The notes: generated by a model from the sequence alone, not told the origin. A stretch of 22,985 bases of DNA from Coemansia sp. RSA 1804 (GCA_027578815.1 JANBTH010000265.1:1-22985), one strand, 5' to 3'; shown: positions 9,139-18,767, counted from the first letter of the stretch. Numbers and translations: made by a program.

Positions 9139-11630
9139 AGCGATGGCAGCTACGCCCAGAAGGCAGCGGCAAGAAAGAAGCGGCAAAAGGGCGGGAAAGG
9201 CGTTTCTTGTTTTGCTGCTTCCAAGCTGTCATGCATCGGATCTGTGGTGTGGCCCACAGGGTTGACAACCGTAGACAAGCTCCCCTTCCCCCCCAAAAAA
9301 AACAAAGAAAAAATACATGCATCCATCTAGGATTTGTATTTTTCTTCCCTTTTTTCCTGGAAAGCAAGGGTAAAATCAGAAGAACAGTGTGCCAAGAATC
9401 GGAGGAAAAAAGTGAAAAGAATACGTAAACTTACCGTTTGAACAGTCAGCAGGAGATGGAAATAATAGAATAACAAGCCTCAAGCCTCAGCTTGTCTACG
9501 CTGTATGTTTTATAGTATGTTCGGAGTGTAAGTGTATGCGCGTGCCTCAGTCCTTTTTTCTATCTACCAGAAAAAGAAGGTAATGAATGGCCTGAAGATG
9601 ATACGCAGCCTGAAATAGTAAAAAAAAGAAAGTGATAATACGTAAGCGAAGAGAGAATACAACAACGCAGTGCTTGACCAGCGTGCATTACGTAAGCCTG
9701 GAAGAAAAACCACTCACTGAAGTAGCTAAAGGAAAAAAACAAAAAAGACGGCTATGACCAAGTGACGCACAACTAGCGGAGCATGTGTGTTTAGTAGTGG
9801 CAAGTGTTGGACTAAGGCGCACTAGCTAGCACGGATGGTATAAAGACAAGATAAACAAGATCAAAAGCAAAAAAAGCACAGTGTGAAAGTGGGCCCAACT
9901 ACAAACAAGCAAGGATCTAGGCTCAAGAAGCTAACAAGAAGAAAAATAATGCGCAATGGAATCAAGAGAGCCAAGCAAGAGATAATAAAAAGTGGCGACC
10001 AGCAATCTGCCAGAGCAATATGGAAAACTAGCTTCTTTATATCTCAGCACCAGGGGCTTGGCTGGCTGATGTTGCTGCTGGTGGTGGTGGCGGCTACATG
10101 CGCAGTGCACAAGCACGAGGCGGAGCGGAAGACAGCTGCTCTAACGCAATCCACGGCCGAAGCGTTGTTTATCGGGCAGGAAACCCGCCAGCACCAAAAC
10201 AGCAACCCACCCCTTTTTTCCCGCCTCACATAAGCAGGACAGAATAAGAAAGAACCCGCTCCGGCTATTTCGATGCGATAGGTCCGTCGTCCATCTTTCT
10301 TATTCTTCTCCTCCATCTCTGTCGGGCTTGATACGCCAGCACAAGGCACCTCCCCCAACATATTGCTGATGTTGTTCCTGTTCCAACTTCCCAATACTCG
10401 ACACCTCTTTTGCTATCTTGTCCGTAGACGGAGCGCGACCGGACCCGCTGCCGCCGTCTGCCAGTCTGCTTTTTTTCTAACGGCCTGGCTCTGTCTCGGT
10501 TCCTATTCTACCAGCATTGATGCCTTTTTATCCCCCCTCCAAGGAATCAACTGCATTTATCGCGTTATGGCGGAAAACAGGCGGCAAGTGCGGACTACTC
10601 TGCTGCAGCTCGCTAGGGCGGAAATCGACACTATTTCCGAAAACCAGGAACAGAGAAAAAACCTTACTGCAAAAGGTGAAATCCCCCGGTCCACTTTAAT
10701 CTGCTGCCTGCAAAAAATGGATCTCGTGCGTGCTAGAGCACTATAGGGTATCCATATGACCCGAGGAGCCAAAGAAAGCCGTGGCTGCCAACAGCATGGC
10801 TTGCGTTTTGCCTCCTACACACAGAGGGGCTTATTGCTTGTCTTTTTTCTCTTCCTCCTAGCAGGCATATCCCGCCGCCCTTGACCAGCCCTGTTCTTGC
10901 GTTTCCGTGGCTATATAGCCTTAAAGCCTTCCGAGTGCCCTTTATCTATGCAGATGACGGCAATACACCAGCTGCATCCTTTATTTCAACAGCATCGCCT
11001 GCTAGAGTCCGGATGTTCATTCTGCACACATGTCACTCATGCTATGCTGTCCAGATACTTGCCTAAAGCATAACTCCGATACTCTTGACTACTTTCTGCA
11101 CAAGACACGGATTTATCGCTGCTGGTTTATATCTGCACCAGCTTACAAGATCAGCTGGCTCCTTAAGTGAATTCATCCCTCGTTAAATGCCAGAGTTTCT
11201 CACTTTTTTCCATTCCACATGGCCTTATCATTTTATTTTGGGCCCTTTGGGCGTATCTGGTCATTTCTTCCATTCTTTTCCATCTCATGCATCCATCTTG
11301 CTCATTGTTGCTGATTACAAAAAAATGAAAGTTCCGGCTTTTTTCCATTCTAATTACACAAGCACCTTGTAAATGCTGGAAAAATGCAATGGCCACAAGC
11401 GCTTTTCTCAGGTAAATTGGCAGGCACATGAAGGAAACAAGAACAGCAGATTGTAAACATGCGATGGGGGAGAATGTCTTTTGTGCCGCCACCGAAAAAA
11501 AGCAAACAACAACGACAGATTTACGAAAAAAGGGTGGATTAAACCAAAACCTTTATTTGTGCACTCTCACCTGAAAAAGCCGACTTTCTTCCGCATTTCC
11601 ACCTCTTTAACGTCTCATTGAAGCCGTCTG

Positions 11631-11648
11631 ATTGGCTTGCTGGCCAAT
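11631..11648. promoter_or_regulatory. Inverted pair of CCAAT boxes
   Basis: ATTGGC, a 6-bp spacer, then GCCAAT make a perfect 6-bp inverted repeat, giving a CCAAT core on each strand. CCAAT is the core bound by the HAP/NF-Y complex in fungi. No gene start is obvious within 300 bp, so a regulatory role is only a suggestion. Confidence 0.3.
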
Positions 11649-12084
11649 GATTTTTCTAGGGGGGGATTTTACTCGTAATTTCCCCCTATTATCGATTCCT
11701 GTATTTATCAAATTTCCACTTTGCCTGGCGAATTGGATAAAGATTAGTTATCTGCCATGTCACTTTATTTACTCTCTTTGCAGCCAGTTCCTGGGAAAAA
11801 AGACCTGGCCGCACGATCTTTTGATAGAATACAGGTGGCTCTCCATCTTGGCCTTTTGCCATTCATGCAACAATCGCCTTTGCGAATATGTAAGTGGAAC
11901 AAGGGTCTTTTTTCCACCTATACATTAAAATGTTTTAAATGCCCGCTTACTAATTGCTTATTGCACTACATTTGGCTTATATTTGTAAGCAATTACGAGA
12001 AAAATGGAATTGATGAAAACAGTGGAAAGTAGGAAAATAAAAATCCACGGGAAATAACGACAAAAAAATTAATAGCAAAACAAA

Positions 12085-12393
12085 CTAGCACGACAACAGA
12101 TAGTCGGTGGCCTGAGCCAAGTTAAAGTCATTGACCTCGAGTGCCTCAACAACCCGGTCCTTGCTGTACCCCATCTCGACAAGCATCTTGCGCTCGTAAA
12201 AGTGCTCGCCCCTTTTCACCCACTCGGGCCAGTCCCCTCTCGCCCACTGCTCCTCAAACTCCTTGTTTTGTTCCCGGAGCTTCTGCTCTCGCTTCTCAGC
12301 CGTTGTCCGTCGTGGTATCGACGGTATGCTCCCATTTATCCCATTGCTGCGGTTGCTGGAAGACGACCGGAATATCGACAGGACCCGAGACAT
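12085..12393 (-). CDS. Small UBA-domain protein, or the UBA-coding last exon of the Ede1 gene
   Basis: As a free-standing gene this encodes 102 residues from the ATG at 12393. Residues 1-30 are Ser/Asn/Arg-rich, 31-66 form a charged helix (AEKREQKLREQNKEFEEQW, then RGDWPEWVKRGEHFYE), and 67-101 are a clear UBA domain: KMLVEMGYSKDRVVEAL with the MGY turn, then NDFNLAQATDYLL. UBA domains bind ubiquitin. The ATG has C at -3, a weak context, and is preceded after 8 nt by an acceptor-like TTTCAG (AG at 12402-12403) with a CTAAC branch-like site about 60 nt further up. Splicing there from a GTATGG donor at 12916 keeps frame with the Ede1-like gene, which otherwise lacks the C-terminal UBA seen in yeast Ede1. 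A pyrimidine-rich tract just upstream argues instead for its own promoter. I cannot decide between the two. Confidence 0.72.
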   Translation of the reverse strand: MSRVLSIFRSSSSNRSNGINGSIPSIPRRTTAEKREQKLREQNKEFEEQWARGDWPEWVKRGEHFYERKMLVEMGYSKDRVVEALEVNDFNLAQATDYLLSC

Positions 12394-12899
12394 TGGTCGC
12401 GCTGAAACTACAACACCACAATCATGAAAAAAAGATAAATGAAAGAACACAACGTATCCGCAATGTTAGTTTTCCAGTGCGAAATTTTGAATGATTAAAT
12501 ATAAATCATGTATGGTTACTCTCACATAAACACCAACGGCAAACCAACACATCTCCTGCCACATACTCTAATCTTTCTTTTGCTTTTCTACAGAAATGCG
12601 CATACGCAAACTCATCAACCACATGCCCAAATGTCAGGAAGAAAAAGGAGAATGCTGGAATGCATTTTCTACACTCCAATACCAGCCCTCTCACAAAATA
12701 AGCAAAAGAAAAAGAAGAAAAAGGCAAACAAATAATTGCGCGGCAATACTGTTGCTGTTGTTAATGCAGCAAGCATACCGTAGGAATTCATCTAGACAAT
12801 CGCAATATGCTGCATTACCAACAACAAATTGCGCACCTTGTCCATGTAAAGAAGATAGAAAAACAAGCACCAGTGAACAATCTGGTACCAATTTTGTAC
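12394..12899. other. Gap between the UBA ORF and the Ede1-like gene
   Basis: This 506-bp stretch is A/G-rich on the + strand (C/T-rich on the minus strand) and has no supported gene. It is either the 3' end of the Ede1-like gene plus the promoter of the UBA gene, or one long intron (12402-12916) joining the two. Confidence 0.5.
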
Positions 12900-15800
12900 T
12901 CATGAGTCGTCCATACCATTAGTGCGCTTGACCACCGGTGGAGGAACAAAGTCGTCGACTTCTTCCATGGCGTTGTCCTTTTTACCGCTTGCACTAGCAG
13001 AGCTATTGTCGTTGTTTTTGTTGCTCTTTGCTGCATTGTCCTTGGATTCGGCTGCTGAAGCTGCCACAACATCTCCTGCCAGTGCTGGTGCAGCAACATT
13101 GTCAGTGGATTCTGTTGACTGTGTGTCTTTCTTGTCTCCAGGTTTGTCGCTTGCTGCGCCGTTCTTCTCCACTGCCTGTTTGTCTGTGTTGCTCTCCTCG
13201 CCTGCTCCAAACACAGACTCAAATGTCAGATCCTCCATCCCACTCTTTTCTTGACCGCCGTTGGCAACCGTCGATACAGCCTCCTTGGCACCTGTATCGG
13301 GCCCCGCTGCGGGTTCAGCAGCCAAATCCAGCCTGTTGATGTCTGGAAATTTAGCATCAAAGTTCTCCAGATCCTGATTGATTACACGCGCGCTGTTTCC
13401 AGGAAGCATCCCAAACGCAGCGCTGAAATCTGCTGCAAACGCCGCCTTCTGCGCTCCCGAGGTGTCGTTGCCCTGAGAGGCTGCACCAGCTGGTAACGAA
13501 GCGCTGTCAGTAAAGGGCGACGCTGGTGTAGACTTTGCGCCTCCTTGACTGACCGACATGCTGTGCTTTGGAGTGGCGCTTGCGTTGGGCGCTGGTGTGC
13601 TGGTCACGCTACGTGGATCAGATGTTGCCCGTGCTGCATCAGCCAACCTTCTGGATCCAGCAAATGTCGGCTCTGCGGTAGCAGAGCGGCTGATTGGTCG
13701 GGGGCCCGAAGCCGTCGACTGTAGAAACTCTGCAAATGGATCATCTGCATGCAATCCAAAGGAAGCAAAGGCATCGACGCTAGTGGATTGGGCACCTAGA
13801 GAAGCAGCAGGCTGTGGGCCAAACGATGGCATCCCCGAAAACAAATCCGAGGGTTGCTGCTGCTGCTGCTGCTGAACATTAGATGAGACAAATTCCGGCT
13901 CTGCATCATGACCACTAGGCACTTCCTGGCTATCAACTGACTGTCTGTTCAACGCTATAGCATCGCCAGAATCTGGGTGGTTATCGCCTGTGCCAAATAT
14001 ATCCTCAAAGCTCAGTGATTCCTGTTCAGTAGCGGACAGGTGTGTCTGTGTGGTGGCTGCTGTTGTCGCTGCCGTTGCCCTCTCTGACAACACCGCAACC
14101 TCGCTCCTCAGCTCGCTTGCTCTTTCATTGAGGTTCTTGTTGTTTTCCTCCTGCTGCTTCACCTGGCTTTCGGCAACCAGGACTATCTGCTCAAGATGTT
14201 TCTTTTCCTTCTCCAATCTTTCAATCTCCATATTAAGCTGTTGCGCATCCTCCTGAGCCTGGCGCATGTTCTGTTGGAGAGAAAGCTGACGTGTTTGAAC
14301 GCGATGAACATCCTGCTCAATATGCTCACGCTGTGCCGAAATGACAGCCAGCCGCTTGCTTGCCTCCGAAACCTGCGCTTGCAGCGCACTTACCTGCTCT
14401 TCTTCCTCAACGAGTTTATCCTGCAGCTCCTTGTTGATACGCGTCTCTGCATCGTGCGCTGACTTCAGCGCCGATATTCTCACCTCCAGCTCCTGTTTGC
14501 GTGAGCTTGCCAGTGCAAGCTGGTTAGCTGTAGTCGAGCGCTGAGTCTGTAGCCCACGCGAAATGTCATCCAACTGGCTGACCTGGCTTTGGAGCATCGA
14601 TATCTCGGCTTCATCTGGAACAGGTGACAGAAAATTTGGCGACCGGCCTGTCGAAGATCTGCTTAGCGCGGTCGGCGCTGTGCCACGAGAGGTCATTGCA
14701 TACGAGCCTGAGCGCATAAAGTCGTCTGGCAGATATCCAGGACCGCTGGACGATGCAGGGCGGAGTGGCGGACTGAGGTTATGCATGCTGCTGCTGGAGA
14801 TTGTAGCTTTGCGCATAGCCGGCGGCACAAGCGTGGGCGGCAGCTTGTCAGGGATATCTTTACCCGCAAGCTTTGAGTTTATCAAATGCATAGCAACCGC
14901 AAACTCTTCCTTGCTTAGCTTGCCGCACCGGTTGATATCGGCAAGCTCCCAGACCTTGGACAGCAGGTGTTCGGGCAGCCTCGATTTAAGGAAGAAATTA
15001 ACCGGCACATCGCCAGCCAGGTATCCCGCGTGGCTCTGGTCCAGGCTCCTGAAGTATTGGTCATAGCGCTTTCGCTCGTCGTGTGTAACATCCCAGTGAG
15101 CATTGGCAACCTCCAGACCAGGTCCGCTTGCAAGGCTTATTTGAGAAAGACTGGTTAAGGGCGACCTCAGCGGCACATCTCCTCCGGCCGACCTCCAGAG
15201 CGACACAGGACAGGTCTTTGGAATCTCCAAATCCCGGCTCTCCATAACCCGACGGATAAAATACATTGCAACAACAAAACCAGGCAGTCTCAGCTTCCCC
15301 TCAGAATGCGGGTCGGCAAGAAGCCAGATTCTGCTGAGCTGCTCATTGCTAAGCTTTGTCTTTGTAAACAAGGCTCTTGCGGTTGCTCCGCTGATTGTGC
15401 CATCCACAGGCTGGCTCTTTTCAAAGATCTGCTTGTACTGGAGCTTCTCCTTGAGTGAAATGACAATATCGGAGGCATTGCTCTCGTCAAAAGGGCCCGT
15501 GTTGGAGACAGGGCCTGTCCAGCCAGTGCTTGAAGCTGTGGACTCCCGACGCATCTGGTTTCCAGCCAGCGATGCTTCCGGCTGCAGAATGTCAACGTCC
15601 TTCATCTCGGGAAGCGGTACATCGTCTTTGAGATTGTTCAACGAGACTGGCCGTTGCGACTGCGCAAGCGAAATAAGCTTCATAGCAACATTGAACTCAT
15701 GCGTTGTGAGATGGCCTTTGCTTCCAGAGTCTGCCAGCTGCCATATCCCGCCTAGAGTTGCGTCAGATAGCCCGGACTTTTGCAGGAAAGGCACAGCCAT

Positions 15801-15926
15801 CTGGCCGCGAACAACGCCCTCGCTATTAGGGTCAACCAGATGAAGCATATATGTGTATGCCCTCTGCTCACGCTCGACAGGCCTCCACAGTCCACCGACG
15901 GCAGACGCATCTCTTGCACTATCCAT
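12900..15926 (-). CDS. EDE1: Ede1/Eps15-type endocytic scaffold with three EH domains and a coiled coil
   Basis: This is a 1008-residue protein, started at the ATG at 15926 (A at -3); the frame is open 12 codons further up with no other ATG. Three EH domains lie at about 13-97, 155-245 and 278-370. Each has the signature LWxLAD-like core (IWQLAD, IWLLAD, VWELAD) and the third has the best EF-hand-like loop. A linker leads to a long coiled coil (about 437-616). The tail is low-complexity, with seven glutamines (685-691), a DPF (729-731) and repeated acidic-aromatic motifs (SFEDIFG, NFDAKFPDI, TFESVFG) of the type seen in Ede1 tails. Family members arrive early at clathrin sites, and their EH domains bind NPF-containing adaptors. 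Three EH domains exclude Pan1 and End3, which have two. No UBA is present before the stop; see the neighbouring ORF at 12085-12393. Confidence 0.88.
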   Translation of the reverse strand: MDSARDASAVGGLWRPVEREQRAYTYMLHLVDPNSEGVVRGQMAVPFLQKSGLSDATLGGIWQLADSGSKGHLTTHEFNVAMKLISLAQSQRPVSLNNLKDDVPLPEMKDVDILQPEASLAGNQMRRESTASSTGWTGPVSNTGPFDESNASDIVISLKEKLQYKQIFEKSQPVDGTISGATARALFTKTKLSNEQLSRIWLLADPHSEGKLRLPGFVVAMYFIRRVMESRDLEIPKTCPVSLWRSAGGDVPLRSPLTSLSQISLASGPGLEVANAHWDVTHDERKRYDQYFRSLDQSHAGYLAGDVPVNFFLKSRLPEHLLSKVWELADINRCGKLSKEEFAVAMHLINSKLAGKDIPDKLPPTLVPPAMRKATISSSSMHNLSPPLRPASSSGPGYLPDDFMRSGSYAMTSRGTAPTALSRSSTGRSPNFLSPVPDEAEISMLQSQVSQLDDISRGLQTQRSTTANQLALASSRKQELEVRISALKSAHDAETRINKELQDKLVEEEEQVSALQAQVSEASKRLAVISAQREHIEQDVHRVQTRQLSLQQNMRQAQEDAQQLNMEIERLEKEKKHLEQIVLVAESQVKQQEENNKNLNERASELRSEVAVLSERATAATTAATTQTHLSATEQESLSFEDIFGTGDNHPDSGDAIALNRQSVDSQEVPSGHDAEPEFVSSNVQQQQQQQPSDLFSGMPSFGPQPAASLGAQSTSVDAFASFGLHADDPFAEFLQSTASGPRPISRSATAEPTFAGSRRLADAARATSDPRSVTSTPAPNASATPKHSMSVSQGGAKSTPASPFTDSASLPAGAASQGNDTSGAQKAAFAADFSAAFGMLPGNSARVINQDLENFDAKFPDINRLDLAAEPAAGPDTGAKEAVSTVANGGQEKSGMEDLTFESVFGAGEESNTDKQAVEKNGAASDKPGDKKDTQSTESTDNVAAPALAGDVVAASAAESKDNAAKSNKNNDNSSASASGKKDNAMEEVDDFVPPPVVKRTNGMDDS
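13854..13874 (-). repeat. CAG/CAA tract coding for seven glutamines
   Basis: On the coding (minus) strand six CAG codons are followed by one CAA, giving seven consecutive glutamines in the disordered tail of the Ede1-like protein. Such tracts vary in length between strains and can promote condensation, which is known for Ede1, but no such role is shown here. Confidence 0.85.
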
Positions 15927-16680
15927 GTTTTGCAACCCAAGCTCTGCTGCACTCGTATTTAGCTAAAAAAAAAAAGCTGTACCGCGTGTTCACTTTACTA
16001 TATTGAGTGTAATTGATTCAAATGCCGAATTTGGCGTTGGTCAGTTAGCATAAACACTAAATCCCTTCCATGCGTTTTTAAAGTAAAAGTAAGGAAAAGG
16101 TACAGAGAGCTAGTCCAGTCGAGCCTTCGACTACTCTTTACGCGAAATAGTGAAAACTTACGCTGGCTGGGTTACCAAGTGGTAGATTGAAAACACCAGG
16201 GAAATTAGCGGTTGATTGCAAGAAAGGAAACTACCAAAAGCTGATAGTGAAGGATAATATCAATATAATGAAGAATAGTAAAGCGATGGAAAAACAGAAA
16301 CCTTTTGAAAAACGACAACGGAAATGGAATAAAAGAAACAACCCTTGTCTTTAGCGGCAATTCTTGAACCAACAACGTATCACAGTTTTTTTCTCCCATG
16401 TTTGTTTTTGTTTTGCCTTGTAAAAGTGCTTCCATAAACCGAGCGGAATATCCCTTGTTCGGCGATGTTGTCCGTTTTATTTTTCTTCCTTATTTTTTAT
16501 CTCCACAGCGAAACCCGCCTTTTTCTGTGGGATTAGACTCCGCACTCAGCCTCCACCGCTGCCTTGGTCTTGGCGTTAGCATTGTTTCTGCTAGTCTTTT
16601 TGCGTGTGTTCTTTTACTTGTTAGGACCTCTGCAATGTTAACCGAATATCTCTCTGGCACAGAGTTGAGCCCGCTAGAAC
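15927..16680. other. Region between EDE1 and HOP1
   Basis: The half nearer EDE1 holds a probable 5'-UTR intron (15963-16161) and, from about 16200 to 16430, minus-strand C/T-rich promoter-like sequence. The half nearer HOP1 contains a minus-strand open frame (16490-16684) that could be further HOP1 coding sequence. A plus-strand frame of about 110 codons at 16398-16736 looks spurious. Confidence 0.5.
15963..16161 (-). other. Probable 5'-UTR intron of the Ede1-like gene
   Basis: On the minus strand a perfect GTAAGT donor follows CCAGC at 16161, and a run of ten or more T ending in TAG closes at 15963, 36 nt before the ATG. A TGCTAAC branch-like site lies inside, though rather far from the acceptor. 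The first exon has no in-frame ATG between its TAG stop and the donor, so the intron should be in the leader. Length 199 bp. Confidence 0.55.
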
Positions 16681-18575
16681 CTAGCTATGTTCCGCTTTGG
16701 GCAGATTGGACCATGCAACCTCGATATTGCCATTGAATATGCCCGACAGAGCAATGTCCACCATTCCAGGCGATGCACGGTACTGGTATGGTCGTATGCT
16801 TCTGTCAATAATCACCATTCCAAGCGTCTCTAGCAAGCCACAGAGCATCCGAAGCTGACGGCGGCTGCAGCCAACGGCTTTGTGATATGTGGGTGCTGCA
16901 TTTTCTGGCGGGTTATTTAGCTGGCAAACTATTCTGCGCAAGACTGCCAGACGCTTAATAGACGGGGGGTTGGCTTTAATGTCTGCAGCTTGCACTCGGC
17001 AGTCGATACATGTCAACAATGGGGAATTGAATGTGCTATCCAGCTCATAGCACTTTGTATGGCATTTGCGATTGCATTTCGAGCAATACCACTAATCAAA
17101 TACGCACACAATGAGAAATACCCAACTGTTTAATATGTAATTTTGATTATCGTGCTTGATATTCAATCGCACACGTAGTAACGAGTTTGTTTTGTTTCTT
17201 TTTTACTGGATGTAAAAGTTCTTTGAGATATCTCACTTACCGTATTCTCGTTGGTATCGCTGTTTTCGCATTCGCATATTCGCTTTTCTGAAGAACCAGT
17301 CGGCATGTTCCAGGATTCAAAATAATTATTAATACCCTGATTTACTACATTGTTGTATTTGAATTGTGATTGTGCAGGAGCTTCTTCCATACTAAACAGA
17401 CTTTCGCTGCTTGTTGCTACAAATGCTAGTTCTCCTGGTTTAGAATTGTTGATCAGCGTTGTTGGGAGCGAACACAATGTGCTGCCTAGTGGTGGAATCT
17501 GGATAGGGCCTTCGACGGAAAGTACAGAAATACGTAGCATGGCGCTGCTATTTTGTGCTTTGGCTACCCGTGCATTTGCATACTGCGGAAACGTTGAATA
17601 GCATTCCATTCTGTCAATTGGTACCTGTGTAAATGATTGCGGCGTATATCCCGCTGGCGTATGTGCCAAAAGCGTCATCTGCATACTTGTAGAGATAGGA
17701 GCTATTTTTTTACAGATATACAAACCATTTTGTATTTAAGCAGTTCATTAGCAGAATATTTAAACTGGTTATTGCCGCTACAAAAAATTAATGGACAATA
17801 AATACGAAAAGCTATAGGAATACTTGCCTGATAGTGGCTACGCTTTTTAAAATAAAAATAGTTGATTATAATGTCAAATACGCGGTTAGCATTTGTATGT
17901 TGTAAAAAATTAAAAATAATAGCCTATACCAAACAGTTCAAATCCAATATAATAATACTACCTCCATCATCCGCAGCAGCGCAATAAATCTATTAAGAAA
18001 GAAAGAAATCTCAAGCATTGGGTTTCTGTTTCCTCGTTTAAGTGAACAATTTGTGTTAAATTGACTCTTAAATGTGTATATCTCGCGGACTAATGTAGGG
18101 TTCTCTGGATACAACGATATTCCCATAGCAAGGGAGCTCAGCAGTCCTCTTGTTAGCGAATCGCAAGCACCTTCCTAGATTAAGGAATCAATATATAGGC
18201 TAAGGGTAAATTAGAAGTCCGGTTCAAAGGGGCAAAGCCAAATAGCTCTGTGTATAGCAATGGAATCTGCAACGTATAGTATTTTAACCTACAATCTGAC
18301 TCAAAATCCTGTCTGACTCTGGTGATACACCTCTAACCAGGCTACGTGTTAATACGCCTATACCAAAGACATATGCAAAAGAAATATTAGCATTGGTTAT
18401 TTATCCAAATATCAGATCCAACAAGCTACAAGAACAAATCCACATTGCTTTTTAGCATAATAATACCTCCAAAAACAACGCTCTCATAATAACTTTCAGG
18501 AAAAAGATATCTATAATAGGTTATTTCAGTTAGAGCATGAAAAAGTGCTTTTGACATTGTGCCAGACGAATCCAT
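16681..18575 (-). CDS. HOP1: Hop1/HORMAD-type meiotic axis protein (HORMA, PHD finger, winged helix), six exons
   Basis: My model joins 18575-18467, 18357-18293, 18174-17962, 17837-17828, 17701-17241 and 17091-16681 (1269 nt, 422 residues, frame kept throughout). The HORMA domain (about 8-197) shows ITYYRYLFPES, a LVRGVSPESDRIL segment, LAMGISLYPENPTLVREIYT, MMEPLS at the family's 'LxPLP' site, and MTLLAHTPAGYTPQSF matching 'LxYxxxTPxDYxPPxF'. A PHD finger follows at 275-317 with spacing CX1CX11CX2CX4HX2CX13CX2C; its first Cys pair lies in exon 5 and the rest in exon 6, so the GTAAGT/TTAG splice between them is well supported. Residues about 325-410 resemble the winged helix found after the PHD in Hop1. 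Hop1 loads on meiotic chromosome axes to promote double-strand breaks and interhomologue bias. The ATG at 18575 is chosen by alignment to the HORMA start. The other genes here have no introns in their coding sequence, unless the UBA ORF is an EDE1 exon. The C-terminus may extend further. Confidence 0.85.
17828..17837 (-). other. HOP1: Candidate 10-nt micro-exon of HOP1
   Basis: Exon 3 can only end in phase 0 (donor GTAGTA at 17961), while exon 5 must begin in phase 1 (acceptor AAATAG, AG at 17703-17702). A 10-nt exon, CCACTATCAG, flanked by GCGTAG upstream and a GCAAGT donor downstream, restores the frame and adds Pro-Leu-Ser exactly at the conserved Pro-Leu-Pro of the HORMA family. Each flanking intron has its own TGCTAAC or TGCTAAT branch site. 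The second intron would be GC-AG. Confidence 0.6.
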
Positions 18576-18767
18576 ATCTTTAGAATGTTTATTCTGCTGG
18601 CTCTTGGTCGTATGAATTGTTGCTGTTCTTATTTGTAGTATTGTAAAAAAAGAAAATTGCATTAGCACACAATACCAACAATAAAATAAGAAAGAATGCC
18701 ATTAAATCTATGCAAGTTGGCAGGTTTAAAGGTTTATATATAGCTATGAAAACACTGTGCACGCATT

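Larger units (their letters stand above)
8289..12084. other. Long gene-poor region upstream of the lipid kinase and downstream of the UBA gene
   Basis: This is 3.8 kb with no frame I can support as coding. The left end (8289 to about 8530) is C/T-rich on the minus strand and contains TATATATA-like sequence near 8328-8336, so it is probably the kinase promoter and leader. Further right are an imperfect CAT/ATC repeat (9101-9138), a short GGT-rich stretch near 10078-10095, several C/T-rich blocks between 10240 and 10560, and an inverted pair of CCAAT boxes (11631-11648). The open frames of 60-127 codons overlap one another on both strands, mostly lack an ATG near the start and show no domain. 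Distal promoter, non-coding transcripts or decayed sequence are all possible. Confidence 0.5.

Noticed and set aside
9883..10233. 116-codon + strand frame with one hydrophobic segment
   Set aside because: It starts at GTG, overlaps an antisense frame of equal length, and the hydrophobic stretch comes from a GTG/CTG-rich repeat. No recognisable domain.
10363..10746. 127-codon + strand frame in the gene-poor region
   Set aside because: No domain, odd composition and overlapping antisense frames; I could not find flanking exons.
16205..16435. 76-codon minus-strand frame upstream of EDE1
   Set aside because: It lies in the C/T-rich promoter tract and reads as Phe/Leu-rich low complexity, out of frame with EDE1.
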